NCBI GenBank assembly: GCA_017620395.1
Contig: JAFZQJ010000026.1
Coordinates: forward strand, 62,001 to 126,000
DNA length: 64,000 bases
Source: Clostridia bacterium
Lineage (GTDB): Bacteria > Bacillota > Clostridia > Oscillospirales > RGIG8002
Direction of reading: 5' to 3'
Shown here: positions 1 to 7,682 of the stretch, piece by piece
Position numbering within the stretch: the stretch's first letter is position 1
How the letters are laid out: the number at the start of each line of letters is the position of its first letter
Notes under the pieces: generated by a model
Told to the model about the DNA's origin: nothing
What the model saw: only the letters and a program-made list of their open reading frames with translations
Databases searched by the model: none
Program-made: the position numbers and the translations under genes

Positions 1-845
1 GCTCGGATATCGAACGCGCGGTCGCCACCGGCGCGACGCTTGCCGCCGGCAGTATGCTTTCGCTCAAGCTCATCAACGAGGCGGGCGACAAAGCCGGCAA
101 AAAGGTGAAGGTGCATCTGCTCATAGACACCGGATTCAGCCATTCCGGTCTGCGCGACTTCGAATACGAGCGCGCCGCGAATATGCTTCCATCGCTGCGC
201 TACGTCAACGTTACCGGAATTTTCACGCAGTTCACCGAGAGCCACGCACAAAAGCCGCTTTTCACGGAGCTTCAAAACGAACGCTTCGAGAACGCCGTTA
301 AGTTTTTCTCAAAGAATATCGGCACGAAGCTGCTCGTCCACGCTGCGAATTCCTGCGCGGCGGTGAAATACCCCGAAACGCGCTACGACGCGGTGCGCAT
401 CGGCTCCGGCCTGATCGGCAGGATGCCCGCCGGCTTCGACGCGGGTCTGACGAAGATCGGCAGCCTCGAATGCGACGTCGCCGAGGTGAAACTCATCGAA
501 AAAGGTCAATACGTCGGTTACAGCCGGCAGTTCAAGACAAAGCGCAAGACCAAGCTCGCGCTGCTGCATATCGGTATGTCCGACGGGCTCGCCGAGGGCA
601 AACTGCCTTACGGCAGGAAGCGCATTTCAAAGCTGAAGGACGCCGTAAAAGGGCTTTTCAGAGCGTTTGACGACGACAGGATCTTCGGCCGGGTGAACGG
701 CAAAAAGGTCCCCGTCGTTGGCAAGATCTCGCAGCACTGCCTCGCGCTCGACGTGACAGACGTTGAATGCGAGGTCGGCGACGTAGTGCGCTTCAGCGCG
801 AACCCGCTGTTCGTTCCCGCCGGCGTGGAGAGAACGTATGTCTGA
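1..845 (+). CDS. Alanine racemase-like fold-type III PLP protein, 5' truncated by window edge
   Basis: The reading frame is open to the left edge (codons begin at base 3), so the N-terminus with the PLP lysine is missing. The visible part matches the end of the TIM barrel and the C-terminal beta domain of alanine racemases: a VHLLIDTGFSHSG strand, then ARIGSG-like VRIGSGLIGR, then VGYSRQF, which corresponds to the region of the second catalytic tyrosine. Two conserved stretches are unusual. The GYADG-type motif reads GMSDG, and the (C/S)MDQ motif near the C-terminus reads ISQHC. It may therefore be a racemase of another amino acid, or a non-racemase paralogue. It overlaps the next gene by 8 bases, which implies translational coupling to the decarboxylase-family gene. 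Confidence 0.8.
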   Translation, partial: SDIERAVATGATLAAGSMLSLKLINEAGDKAGKKVKVHLLIDTGFSHSGLRDFEYERAANMLPSLRYVNVTGIFTQFTESHAQKPLFTELQNERFENAVKFFSKNIGTKLLVHAANSCAAVKYPETRYDAVRIGSGLIGRMPAGFDAGLTKIGSLECDVAEVKLIEKGQYVGYSRQFKTKRKTKLALLHIGMSDGLAEGKLPYGRKRISKLKDAVKGLFRAFDDDRIFGRVNGKKVPVVGKISQHCLALDVTDVECEVGDVVRFSANPLFVPAGVERTYV

Positions 846-2151
846 GCTTGAACGCGCGATAAGAGAACACGCGGAGGGCTCGTTCGCCTCGTTCCATATG
901 CCCGGTCACAAGGGCAGAAGGCCGGACGGCGTTCTGCCGTACGAGCTTTACGGCTTCGACGTGACCGAGCTGCCGTTTTCCGACGAGCTTTTCGAGGCGG
1001 ACGGCGCGATCTCGCGGCTCGAAGCGGACGCCTCGCGCCTTTTCGGCAGCGGCGCGACGATGATCTCGCCCTTCGGCGCGACCTCCTGCATACAGGTTAT
1101 GACCGCGATCGCAGCCGCGAAGGGCAAGCTGCTTATCCCGAGAAACAGTCACTATTCCGTTTTCAACGCCGTCGGACTCTGCGGCGCGGAAGCGGTGCTG
1201 CTCACGCCCGAGCCGAGTGTCGCGACGCCGGCGGGCGTCGTTTCTCCCGAAGCGGCCGAAGCGGCGTTCAAGGCGGACGGCGGCATTTCCGCCATGTTCC
1301 TGACCTCGGTCGATTATTACGGATACGTCGCGGACGTCGCTGCGTTCGCGGAAATATGCCGCAAATATAACAAGCTTTTGCTGGTCGACAATTCCCACGG
1401 CGCGCACCTTCGCTTCGTCGAAGGGTTCAGGCACCCGCTTGAATGCGGCGCGGATATCGTCACCGATTCTATACATAAAACGATGCCGGCGATGACCGGC
1501 TCCGCGCTGCTGCATTTTGCCGATCACGCGCTCGCCGCGGAGGGCAAAAAACTGATGAAGCGCTTCTGCTCGTCAAGTCCGTCATACCCGATAATGCTCT
1601 CGATCGCCGCGGCGCTCGGCTGGGCGAAGGACGAGGGCGAAAAGGCGTATAACACGCTCGCGGAGCGGCTCGGGCGGCTGAAAAAGGATATTGAAGACTA
1701 CGGTTACTCCGTAACGCGCGGCGAGCCGTGCCGCCTTTACGTGACCGGCGGAAGCACTGGCCTTTCCGGCGCGGAAATATCCGCCCGCCTGAATAAGTTT
1801 GGCTGCGTGCCGGAGTTCGCTGACGAAAGCGGCGCGCTGCTTATGTTCTCCCCGATGAACACGGAGGAGGAGCTTTCGCGGCTGACCGGAGTTTTCATCG
1901 GCGCGGAAAGGAAAAACGCGGTATTGCCAAAGCCGGCGCGGCGTGATATAATACCCCGCAGGGCGATGAGCGTCGCGGACGCGTTCCGAGCTGAATGCGA
2001 GTGCGTTCCCGCCGCAGAAAGCGCCGGCAGGATCGCCGCCGAATGCATCGGCGTCTACCCGCCCGGACTTCCCGCGGTGATAACCGGCGAATATATCGAA
2101 ACGCTCCCGGAGGGGCTGAATATGAAACGAATCCTCGTGGTAAAGGAATAG
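838..2151 (+). CDS. Orn/Lys/Arg decarboxylase-family PLP protein (YaaO-like)
   Basis: A 437-residue fold-type I PLP enzyme. The N-terminus has the family signature SFHMPGHKGR (about 18-27). D184 in LLVDNSHGAH is the expected partner of the PLP pyridine nitrogen, and K214 in DSIHKTMPAMTG is the Schiff-base lysine. The length fits the short Bacillus YaaO/SpeA type without the wing domain of enterobacterial inducible decarboxylases. A yaaO-type gene sits upstream of tmk-holB-ricT in Bacillus, and here it lies directly upstream of holB (4 bases) with tmk missing. The substrate (arginine, lysine or ornithine) cannot be read from the sequence. It starts inside the end of the racemase-like gene. Confidence 0.88.
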   Translation: MSELERAIREHAEGSFASFHMPGHKGRRPDGVLPYELYGFDVTELPFSDELFEADGAISRLEADASRLFGSGATMISPFGATSCIQVMTAIAAAKGKLLIPRNSHYSVFNAVGLCGAEAVLLTPEPSVATPAGVVSPEAAEAAFKADGGISAMFLTSVDYYGYVADVAAFAEICRKYNKLLLVDNSHGAHLRFVEGFRHPLECGADIVTDSIHKTMPAMTGSALLHFADHALAAEGKKLMKRFCSSSPSYPIMLSIAAALGWAKDEGEKAYNTLAERLGRLKKDIEDYGYSVTRGEPCRLYVTGGSTGLSGAEISARLNKFGCVPEFADESGALLMFSPMNTEEELSRLTGVFIGAERKNAVLPKPARRDIIPRRAMSVADAFRAECECVPAAESAGRIAAECIGVYPPGLPAVITGEYIETLPEGLNMKRILVVKE

Positions 2152-2155
2152 CGGT

Positions 2156-3154
2156 ATGCAGTTTGATCTGACTGAACTGAAAGGGAATAAGGCGCTGCTT
2201 TCCGCGTTTTCATCCGCGGTGACGGCGGGAGCCGTGCCGCACACGTGGATAATCGAGGGGCCGGACGGCTCCGGCAGACATACCTTCGCGTCGCTTTTCT
2301 GCCGCGTGATGATGTGCGATGGCGAAACGCGCCCATGCGGCGTCTGCGGCAACTGCAAACGCGCCGCGGCGGGACACGTCGATGTGCATTACATCGTTCC
2401 GCTGAAAAGCGAAAACAAGACCGTCGGCGTCAGCGAGATCCGCGCACTTCGCGAAGAGGTGTATATCAACCCCACGAGCGCGAGATGCAAGGTGTATATC
2501 GTCGAGGACGCCGAGGCGGTGACTCCGCAGGGACAGAACGCCCTGCTGAAGCTTGCCGAGGAGCCGCCCGAGGGGGTGTACTTCCTCCTGCTGACGCATA
2601 ACCGCCACGGCCTGCTGCCTACGCTCGTTTCCCGCGCCGTCTGCTACTCGATGGAGCCGCTTTCGGAAGCGGACGCGAGGGCGGCGCTGGGCAAGGTGAG
2701 GGGCGCCGACGACGCAAAGATAGAGACGGCGATCCGCCTTTCCGGCGGCTTCGTCGGAGCCGCGAAAAGCTTTCTGAAGGGCGAAACACTCGCCGCCGGC
2801 ATAACCGCGGCGGAGAAGTTCCTGGGCGCGCTCGCCGCGGGCGACGAATACGCGCTGATGATGACCTTCTCATCGCTTCCCGACAGCCGCGACAAAGCGC
2901 GCAGTCTGCTGACGGCGATCGCGGCGGCGGTCGCGGAAACGGTGCGCGTCAAGGCGGGCGTGCCGGACGCGTCGAAGCTGCCTATCGAAGCGGCGGAGCG
3001 CAAGGCCGCTTCCGCGGTGGGGTATCAGACGCTGATCAACGTGTACGAATACGTTACGGCGGCGGAAAACGATATTTCCGCCTTCGTCAACGTCAACGCG
3101 GCCGTGACCGAGCTGACCGTAAAGGTCGCCGCGGCGCGCCGTGAGAATAAATGA
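2156..3154 (+). CDS. holB: DNA polymerase III clamp-loader subunit delta'
   Basis: A 332-residue AAA+ clamp-loader subunit that helps load the sliding clamp. A degenerate P-loop, GPDGSGRHT (about 35-43), has arginine and histidine where active loaders have GK(S/T), consistent with delta' not hydrolysing ATP. A zinc module follows with cysteines at about 54, 61, 64 and 67. The segment VEDAEAVTPQGQNALLKLAEEP is split here only to name it: VEDAE is the Walker B region and QNALLKLAEEP the sensor region. SRAVCYSM is close to the SRC-type arginine finger motif. The gene is followed by ricT, as in Bacillus. Confidence 0.93.
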   Translation: MQFDLTELKGNKALLSAFSSAVTAGAVPHTWIIEGPDGSGRHTFASLFCRVMMCDGETRPCGVCGNCKRAAAGHVDVHYIVPLKSENKTVGVSEIRALREEVYINPTSARCKVYIVEDAEAVTPQGQNALLKLAEEPPEGVYFLLLTHNRHGLLPTLVSRAVCYSMEPLSEADARAALGKVRGADDAKIETAIRLSGGFVGAAKSFLKGETLAAGITAAEKFLGALAAGDEYALMMTFSSLPDSRDKARSLLTAIAAAVAETVRVKAGVPDASKLPIEAAERKAASAVGYQTLINVYEYVTAAENDISAFVNVNAAVTELTVKVAAARRENK

Positions 3155-3183
3155 ATAACGCTCGGTGAGCGAGAGGTGATATT

Positions 3184-4044
3184 ATGACAGAAGTAGTAGG
3201 CATAAAGTTCAAGGAAGGCGGAAATATGTACTATTTCGCCCCCAACGGACTTAAACTTTCTCTGGGCGAAAACGCCGTCGTCGAGACCGCTCGCGGACTT
3301 GAATACGGTTCCGTCGTCCTCGCCAACAAGATGCTGGACGACTCCGAGATCGTTTCTCCGCTGAAAAACGTCGTACGCAAGGCGACGAAGTCGGACGACG
3401 AGGTCTACGAGAAAAACAAGGAAAAAGAAAAAGAAGCGCTCCGTATCTGCGAGAAGAAGGTCGCGGAGCACGGGCTCGAAATGCAGCTTGTCGACGTCGA
3501 ATACACCTTCGACCGCGGCAAGATACTGTTCTACTTCACCGCGGACGGCAGAGTCGACTTCCGCGAGCTCGTAAAAGACCTCGCGGCGACCTTCCGCACG
3601 AGGATCGAGCTGCGCCAGATCGGCGTGCGCGACGAGGCGAAGATGATCGGCGGGCTCGGCATCTGCGGCAGACCCTTCTGCTGCTGCGCGTTCCTGGACG
3701 ATTTCAAGCCGGTTTCCGTCAAGATGGCGAAGGAGCAGAACATGAGCCTCAACCCCGGCAAGATCTCCGGCACCTGCGGCCGCCTTATGTGCTGCTTGAA
3801 ATACGAGGAGGAGGCATACCGCTCGCTTTGGAAAATGACTCCCAAGGTCGGCGCGCAGGTCAGAACTCCGGACGGGAAGGGCACCGTCACCGAGGTCTCG
3901 CTGCTCCGCGGCGACCTGAAGGTCACGCTCGAGAAAGCGCCCGAGAGCGTCAGAAGCTACAAGCGCGACGAAGTCAAGCTTCTGAAGGACGGCGACATCA
4001 AGGTCGACAAGAAGGAAATGGACGACCTGAAGGACCTCGAATAG
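3184..4044 (+). CDS. ricT: PSP1-domain protein, RicT/YaaT family
   Basis: A 286-residue PSP1 protein. The Bacillus homologue forms the RicA-RicF-RicT complex, which binds Fe-S clusters, works with RNase Y in mRNA processing and promotes sporulation and competence. The cysteine cluster that ligates the clusters is visible at about C161, C166-C168, C198 and C203-C204 (GICGRPFCCC and GTCGRLMCC). A strong ribosome site (GAGAGGTGAT) precedes the ATG at 3184. RicA and RicF are not encoded nearby. A strong terminator follows at 4082-4105. Confidence 0.93.
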   Translation: MTEVVGIKFKEGGNMYYFAPNGLKLSLGENAVVETARGLEYGSVVLANKMLDDSEIVSPLKNVVRKATKSDDEVYEKNKEKEKEALRICEKKVAEHGLEMQLVDVEYTFDRGKILFYFTADGRVDFRELVKDLAATFRTRIELRQIGVRDEAKMIGGLGICGRPFCCCAFLDDFKPVSVKMAKEQNMSLNPGKISGTCGRLMCCLKYEEEAYRSLWKMTPKVGAQVRTPDGKGTVTEVSLLRGDLKVTLEKAPESVRSYKRDEVKLLKDGDIKVDKKEMDDLKDLE

Positions 4045-4081
4045 CCTTTTGCGCGCGAAATACGCGCCGCGGACGCCTTTG

Positions 4082-4105
4082 CGCCGCGATTTTCGGCGGT
4101 TTTTT
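4082..4105 (+). terminator. Intrinsic terminator after ricT
   Basis: CGCCG pairs with CGGCG around a 7-base loop (4087-4093), followed by a run of T at 4100-4105. It closes the decarboxylase-holB-ricT unit just upstream of a new promoter. Confidence 0.7.
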
Positions 4106-4116
4106 GAAAAAAAGTG

Positions 4117-4144
4117 TTGCATATTTCAGAATATGTGCTAAAAT
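4117..4144 (+). promoter_or_regulatory. Sigma-A promoter of ferredoxin gene
   Basis: TTGCAT at 4117-4122 and TAAAAT at 4139-4144 are separated by 16 bases, with an extended -10 (TGC) directly before the -10 box. The ATG at 4169 lies 25 bases downstream. Confidence 0.7.
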
Positions 4145-4168
4145 GTTACTCAAACGGAGGTGTTATGA

Positions 4169-4339
4169 ATGGCTTATTTTATCGGTGAAGAGTGCATCGC
4201 CTGCGGTTCCTGCGAGGCTGAATGCCCCAATTCCTGCATTTCTATGGGCGACGACAGATACGTGATCGACGCCGAACAGTGCATCGAGTGCGGCGCTTGC
4301 GCGTCCGTGTGCCCGGTGGATGCCCCGAAGCAGCAGTAA
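4169..4339 (+). CDS. Clostridial-type 2[4Fe-4S] ferredoxin
   Basis: A 56-residue electron carrier. Two CxxCxxCxxxCP motifs (cysteines at about 9, 12, 15, 19 and 38, 41, 44, 48) ligate two [4Fe-4S] clusters, as in the small ferredoxins that serve pyruvate:ferredoxin oxidoreductase and hydrogenase in anaerobes. The start is the ATG at 4169, after an ACGGAGGTG ribosome site. The ATG four bases earlier (4165) runs into a stop after seven codons. The gene has its own promoter and sits between ricT and trmN6, near the place that yabA occupies in Bacillus. The redox partner cannot be deduced. Confidence 0.93.
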   Translation: MAYFIGEECIACGSCEAECPNSCISMGDDRYVIDAEQCIECGACASVCPVDAPKQQ

Positions 4340-4364
4340 TCTGCGCGCTTTGAGCTGAAAAATC

Positions 4365-4441
4365 GTACGCAACAGGGTGCGAGGCTGAAACGGAAAACGG
4401 AGATATCCGAGTCTGTTTTGTGCCGTGCGCCCTATTGTTGT
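4365..4441 (+). ncRNA. Structured RNA candidate between ferredoxin and trmN6
   Basis: Nested complementarity suggests a long imperfect hairpin. CAACA pairs with TGTTG and GGGTGC with GCGCCC (one G-T pair). AAAAC pairs with GTTTT, and a CGGA/TCCG tetraloop hairpin lies at the centre. I cannot assign it to a named family. It could be a processed 3' UTR of the ferredoxin mRNA, a leader of trmN6, or a small RNA. I see no separate promoter for it. Confidence 0.4.
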
Positions 4442-4456
4442 ATATAGACGGTATTT

Positions 4457-4474
4457 GCCGGCCGCGCGGCCGGC
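4457..4474 (+). repeat. Perfect 18-base GC palindrome before trmN6
   Basis: GCCGGCCGCGCGGCCGGC is a perfect palindrome ending 12 bases before the trmN6 ATG. It has no T run, so a simple terminator is unlikely. It could be a roadblock, a protein site, or a stem that limits access to the adjacent ribosome site TTGAGGTG. Confidence 0.55.
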
Positions 4475-4486
4475 CTTGAGGTGTTT

Positions 4487-5197
4487 ATGAAGGAAACGGT
4501 CGATCTCGGCGGCGGTTACACGCTCTTTCAGCCGAAGGGGGTATATCCCTGCGGCACCGACGCGGTGCTGCTCGCCGCCTTCGCCGCGGAGCGCGGGGAA
4601 GGCAGCCGTTTCTGCGACCTCTGCTCCGGCAGCGGAGTGATCCCCGTGCTCGTATGCAAACGAAGACCGGAGGTATCCTTCGCCGCCGTGGAAATATCCG
4701 GAACCGCCTGTGAAACCGCAGCGAAAAACGCTTCCGTCAACGGCTTCGGCGGCAGGATAAACGTGATAAACGGCGACGTCGGACGGGTTGACAAGCTGCT
4801 CGAAAAGGCGGCTTTCGACTGCGTCACCGTCAACCCGCCGTATATGAAGGCGGGCGGCGGCAAAGCGCCGTCTGACAGGCTGACAGAGATAGCCGTTCGC
4901 GAGACGCTCTGCACCGCCGCGGACGTCGTGAAAGCGGCGGCGTTTCTGCTTAGCGGCGGCGGCAGTCTGTTCATCGTCCACCGCGCCGAACGCAGGGACG
5001 AGATACTCGCGCTTATGCGCGAAAACTGCCTCTGCCCGAAGCTGATCCGTCCTATCGTGCACGAGCGCGGCGCGAAGGCGAAAACGTTCCTCGCGCAGGC
5101 GGTAAAGGGCGGCTCCGGCGAAGCGCAGGAGCGCCCGTTCATACTTTACGAAAACGGCGCGTACACCGCGGAAGCGGCGCGCGTCTACGGAGAGTGA
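4487..5197 (+). CDS. trmN6: tRNA1(Val) adenine-37 N6-methyltransferase-type enzyme
   Basis: A 236-residue Rossmann methyltransferase of the YabB/TrmN6 family, which methylates A37 of tRNA1(Val). SAM-binding motif I is DLCSGSGVIP (about 44-53). Catalytic motif IV is NPPY (116-119), typical of N6-adenine methylation. I chose the ATG at 4487, because the upstream in-frame GTG (4481) forms part of the ribosome site GAGGTG. It is followed by rsmI after 4 bases. The intervening yazA of Bacillus is absent. Confidence 0.88.
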   Translation: MKETVDLGGGYTLFQPKGVYPCGTDAVLLAAFAAERGEGSRFCDLCSGSGVIPVLVCKRRPEVSFAAVEISGTACETAAKNASVNGFGGRINVINGDVGRVDKLLEKAAFDCVTVNPPYMKAGGGKAPSDRLTEIAVRETLCTAADVVKAAAFLLSGGGSLFIVHRAERRDEILALMRENCLCPKLIRPIVHERGAKAKTFLAQAVKGGSGEAQERPFILYENGAYTAEAARVYGE

Positions 5198-5201
5198 AGC
5201 T

Positions 5202-6032
5202 ATGGTTTTTGAAAAAGGCACGCTCTATATAGTCGGAACGCCGATAGGCAATCTTTCCGACCTTTCGCCCCGCGCGGTCGAGGTTTTCGAGAACGCCGAT
5301 TTCATCGCGGCGGAGGACACCCGCGTGACGATGAAGCTGCTCAACAGCGTCGGCGTGAAGAAGCCGCTCGTCAGCTATTACGAACACAACGAAGCGACCC
5401 GCTCAGGCGAGATCGTCGAGCGGCTGAAGGCGGGGGAGATATGCGCCCTCGTCAGCGACGCGGGAATGCCGCTCATCTCCGATCCGGGCGGCGAAATCGT
5501 CGCGCTCTGCGTGAAAGAGGACGTTCCCGTCCGCGTTGTCCCCGGGCCGAGCGCCGTGATTTCCGCGCTCGCGGTCAGCGGGCTTGAAACGGGCAGGTTC
5601 GCCTTCGAGGGCTTCCTCTCGGTCAACGCCAAGCGCCGCAGGGAGCATCTGGACGAGGTGAAAAACGACCGCCGCACCCTCGTGTTTTACGAGGCGCCGC
5701 ATAAGCTCCGCCGTACCCTCGCGGATATGCTCGCCGTCTTCGGCGACCGCCGTATCGCGCTCTGCCGCGAGCTGACGAAGCTGCACGAGGAAACCGTGCG
5801 CACGACGCTTTCGGAGGCGTGCGCTTACTTTGAAGAAACCCCGCCGCGCGGCGAGTTCGTGCTCGTCGTCGAGGGCGCGAAGGACCGGGCGGAGCCTGAT
5901 TCTGCCGACGCGGAAGCGGTAATGCGCGAACTGCTCGCCTCCGGAATGAGCCGCAGCGCCGCGGCTAAGGAGACGGCTAAACGCACGGGGCTTTCGCGCG
6001 GCGAAGCGTACAAGCTCTGCGCCGGCGAATAG
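5202..6032 (+). CDS. rsmI: 16S rRNA (cytidine-1402-2'-O)-methyltransferase
   Basis: A 276-residue tetrapyrrole-methylase-fold enzyme that 2'-O-methylates C1402 of 16S rRNA. The family hallmarks are the N-terminal LYIVGTPIGNLSDLSPRA, AAEDTR (about 38-43), SDAGMPLISDPG, and a C-terminal helical extension with SRSAAAKETAKRTGLSR. The length matches the family. It is tightly linked to trmN6, as in Bacillus yabB-yabC. Confidence 0.95.
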   Translation: MVFEKGTLYIVGTPIGNLSDLSPRAVEVFENADFIAAEDTRVTMKLLNSVGVKKPLVSYYEHNEATRSGEIVERLKAGEICALVSDAGMPLISDPGGEIVALCVKEDVPVRVVPGPSAVISALAVSGLETGRFAFEGFLSVNAKRRREHLDEVKNDRRTLVFYEAPHKLRRTLADMLAVFGDRRIALCRELTKLHEETVRTTLSEACAYFEETPPRGEFVLVVEGAKDRAEPDSADAEAVMRELLASGMSRSAAAKETAKRTGLSRGEAYKLCAGE

Positions 6033-6041
6033 GAGACATAT

Positions 6042-6425
6042 ATGCTCGTTTACAAACGTAAAGCGCACTATCATGAAGTCGACAAAATGGGCGTCGTCCA
6101 CCACTCCAACTACGTCAAGTGGATGGAAGAGGCGCGCATAGAGGCCGTCGCGGAATTCGGGATCAGCTTCAAGGAGGCGGAGGAGAACGGCATTCTGTCG
6201 CCCATCGTCAATATTTCCGTCGACTACAAACGCCCCGTCACGTTCGGCGACGAGGTCGAGATCCGCGTTACGATCCTGAAATACACCGGCGCGGTCATGG
6301 AGCTCGGCTACGAGTTTTACAACCTGACGGCCGGCTGCCTCTGCACCGTGGCGACGTCGCGCAACTGCTTCGTCGTCGGCGGGCGCGTGACGTCGCTGAA
6401 AAAGGCGGCGCCGGAAGCGTCGTGA
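6042..6425 (+). CDS. Acyl-CoA thioesterase, 4HBT/YbgC family
   Basis: A 127-residue hot-dog-fold thioesterase. The N-terminal motif YHEVDKMGVVHHSNYVKWME contains the catalytic aspartate (about D15) of the 4-hydroxybenzoyl-CoA thioesterase group, and VDYKRPVTFGDEV forms the central strand. Such enzymes hydrolyse acyl-CoA or acyl-ACP thioesters; the acyl chain is unknown. An AGGAG ribosome site overlaps the rsmI stop codon, so the gene is probably co-transcribed with rsmI. Confidence 0.88.
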   Translation: MLVYKRKAHYHEVDKMGVVHHSNYVKWMEEARIEAVAEFGISFKEAEENGILSPIVNISVDYKRPVTFGDEVEIRVTILKYTGAVMELGYEFYNLTAGCLCTVATSRNCFVVGGRVTSLKKAAPEAS

Positions 6426-6497
6426 AGCTTCGCGCGATTTACGAAGCGCAGCAAACGGAGGCCGCGTCCGGACGCGGCGAATAACAGGAGGTCAACC

Positions 6498-7664
6498 ATG
6501 CTCAATTACGTCCACAGTATCCCCACGAAGCTTTACTTCGGCAAGGGGCAGATCAGCCGCCTCGACGGTATCCTCCGTCAGTTCGGCAGCAAAGTCCTGC
6601 TTACCTACGGCGGCGGCTCGATCAAGAAGATCGGGCTTTACGACGAGGTAATGCGTATCCTCAGCGACGGCGGCTTCACCGTGACCGAGCTTGCCGGCAT
6701 CGAGCCGAATCCGCGGATCGAATCGGTCGAGGAGGGCGTCCGTCTCTGCAAGGAGAACGATATCGACGTCATCCTCGCTGTCGGCGGCGGCAGCACTATC
6801 GACTGCTCGAAAGCCATCGCGACGGGCGTCTTTTACGAGGGCGACCTCTGGCAGATGGTCGCTTCGCGCCACGGCGTGCTGAAGGCGCTCCCGCTCGTGG
6901 ATATCCTCACGCTCAGCGCCACCGGCTCGGAGTTCGACGGCGGCGGAGTCATCACGAATCTTAAAACGAACGAGAAGCTCGGCAATATGTATACCTATCC
7001 CGCCGCGTCAATCTGCGACCCGACCTACACCTTCTCGGTGTCGAAGTACCAGACCGCCGCGGGAACCGCCGACATAATGAGCCACATCTTCGAGGGCTAC
7101 TTCTCGCGCACGGAGGACAGCGACCTTTCCGACTGCATCGCGGAGGGCGTGCTGAAGACCGCGATAAAATACCTTCCCGTCGCGCTCGCGGAGCCGGATA
7201 ACTACACCGCGCGCGCCAACCTGATGGCGATAGCGTCCGTCGCCTGCTCGGGCATTCCCGAGTACGGCAAGCAGGATACCGGCTGGCCGTGCCACTCGAT
7301 GGAGCACGAGCTTTCCGCGTTCTACGACATCACCCACGGCGTCGGGCTCGCGATACTGACTCCGCGCTGGATGCGTTTCATACTGAAAAAGGACCCCTCC
7401 TGCGCGTGGAGGTTCGTCAGATTCGCAAAGAACGTCTGGGGCTTCGACGGCGAGGATGAGCTTGCTCTCGCGAACGCGGGAATCGACAGGCTCGAGAGCT
7501 TCTTCAAAGAGTCGGGCATCCCGATGACGCTCCGCGAACTGAACATTGACGAAGAGCACTTTGAAGAGATGGCGGCGCACGCGAATTTCGGCGGCTACCT
7601 CAAAAACGCCTTCGTCGCGCTGACGAACGAAGACATTGTCGAGATATACAGAGCGTGCCTCTGA
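6498..7664 (+). CDS. Iron-containing alcohol dehydrogenase, butanol dehydrogenase (BdhA/YqhD) type
   Basis: A 388-residue group III metal-dependent alcohol dehydrogenase. The nucleotide motif GGGST lies at about 96-100. The predicted metal ligands are D192, H196, H266 and H280 (TADIMSHIFEG and WPCHSMEHELSAFYDITHG). The length and the N-terminal NYVHSIPTKLYFGKG fit NAD(P)H-dependent butanol dehydrogenases, which reduce aldehydes during fermentation. The actual substrate may be another aldehyde. A strong ribosome site (AGGAGG) precedes the ATG. The following SDR gene is 18 bases away. Confidence 0.92.
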   Translation: MLNYVHSIPTKLYFGKGQISRLDGILRQFGSKVLLTYGGGSIKKIGLYDEVMRILSDGGFTVTELAGIEPNPRIESVEEGVRLCKENDIDVILAVGGGSTIDCSKAIATGVFYEGDLWQMVASRHGVLKALPLVDILTLSATGSEFDGGGVITNLKTNEKLGNMYTYPAASICDPTYTFSVSKYQTAAGTADIMSHIFEGYFSRTEDSDLSDCIAEGVLKTAIKYLPVALAEPDNYTARANLMAIASVACSGIPEYGKQDTGWPCHSMEHELSAFYDITHGVGLAILTPRWMRFILKKDPSCAWRFVRFAKNVWGFDGEDELALANAGIDRLESFFKESGIPMTLRELNIDEEHFEEMAAHANFGGYLKNAFVALTNEDIVEIYRACL

Positions 7665-7682
7665 CGCTGAAAGGGGAGTATA

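Noticed and set aside
793-1527. Long open frames on the opposite strand of most genes (for example here and 3025-4122, 18515-20296, 54472-55635)
   Set aside because: The GC-rich codon pattern produces stop-free antisense frames. They have Arg/Ala/Val-rich composition, no ribosome sites and no recognisable domains, and each lies opposite a well-supported gene.
4365-4441. TPP or other named riboswitch in the ferredoxin-trmN6 gap
   Set aside because: A GGGTGC...GGCTGA word recalls the TPP aptamer, but the second half (the ACCTGAT and GGATAATGCC regions) is absent and trmN6 is not a thiamine gene.
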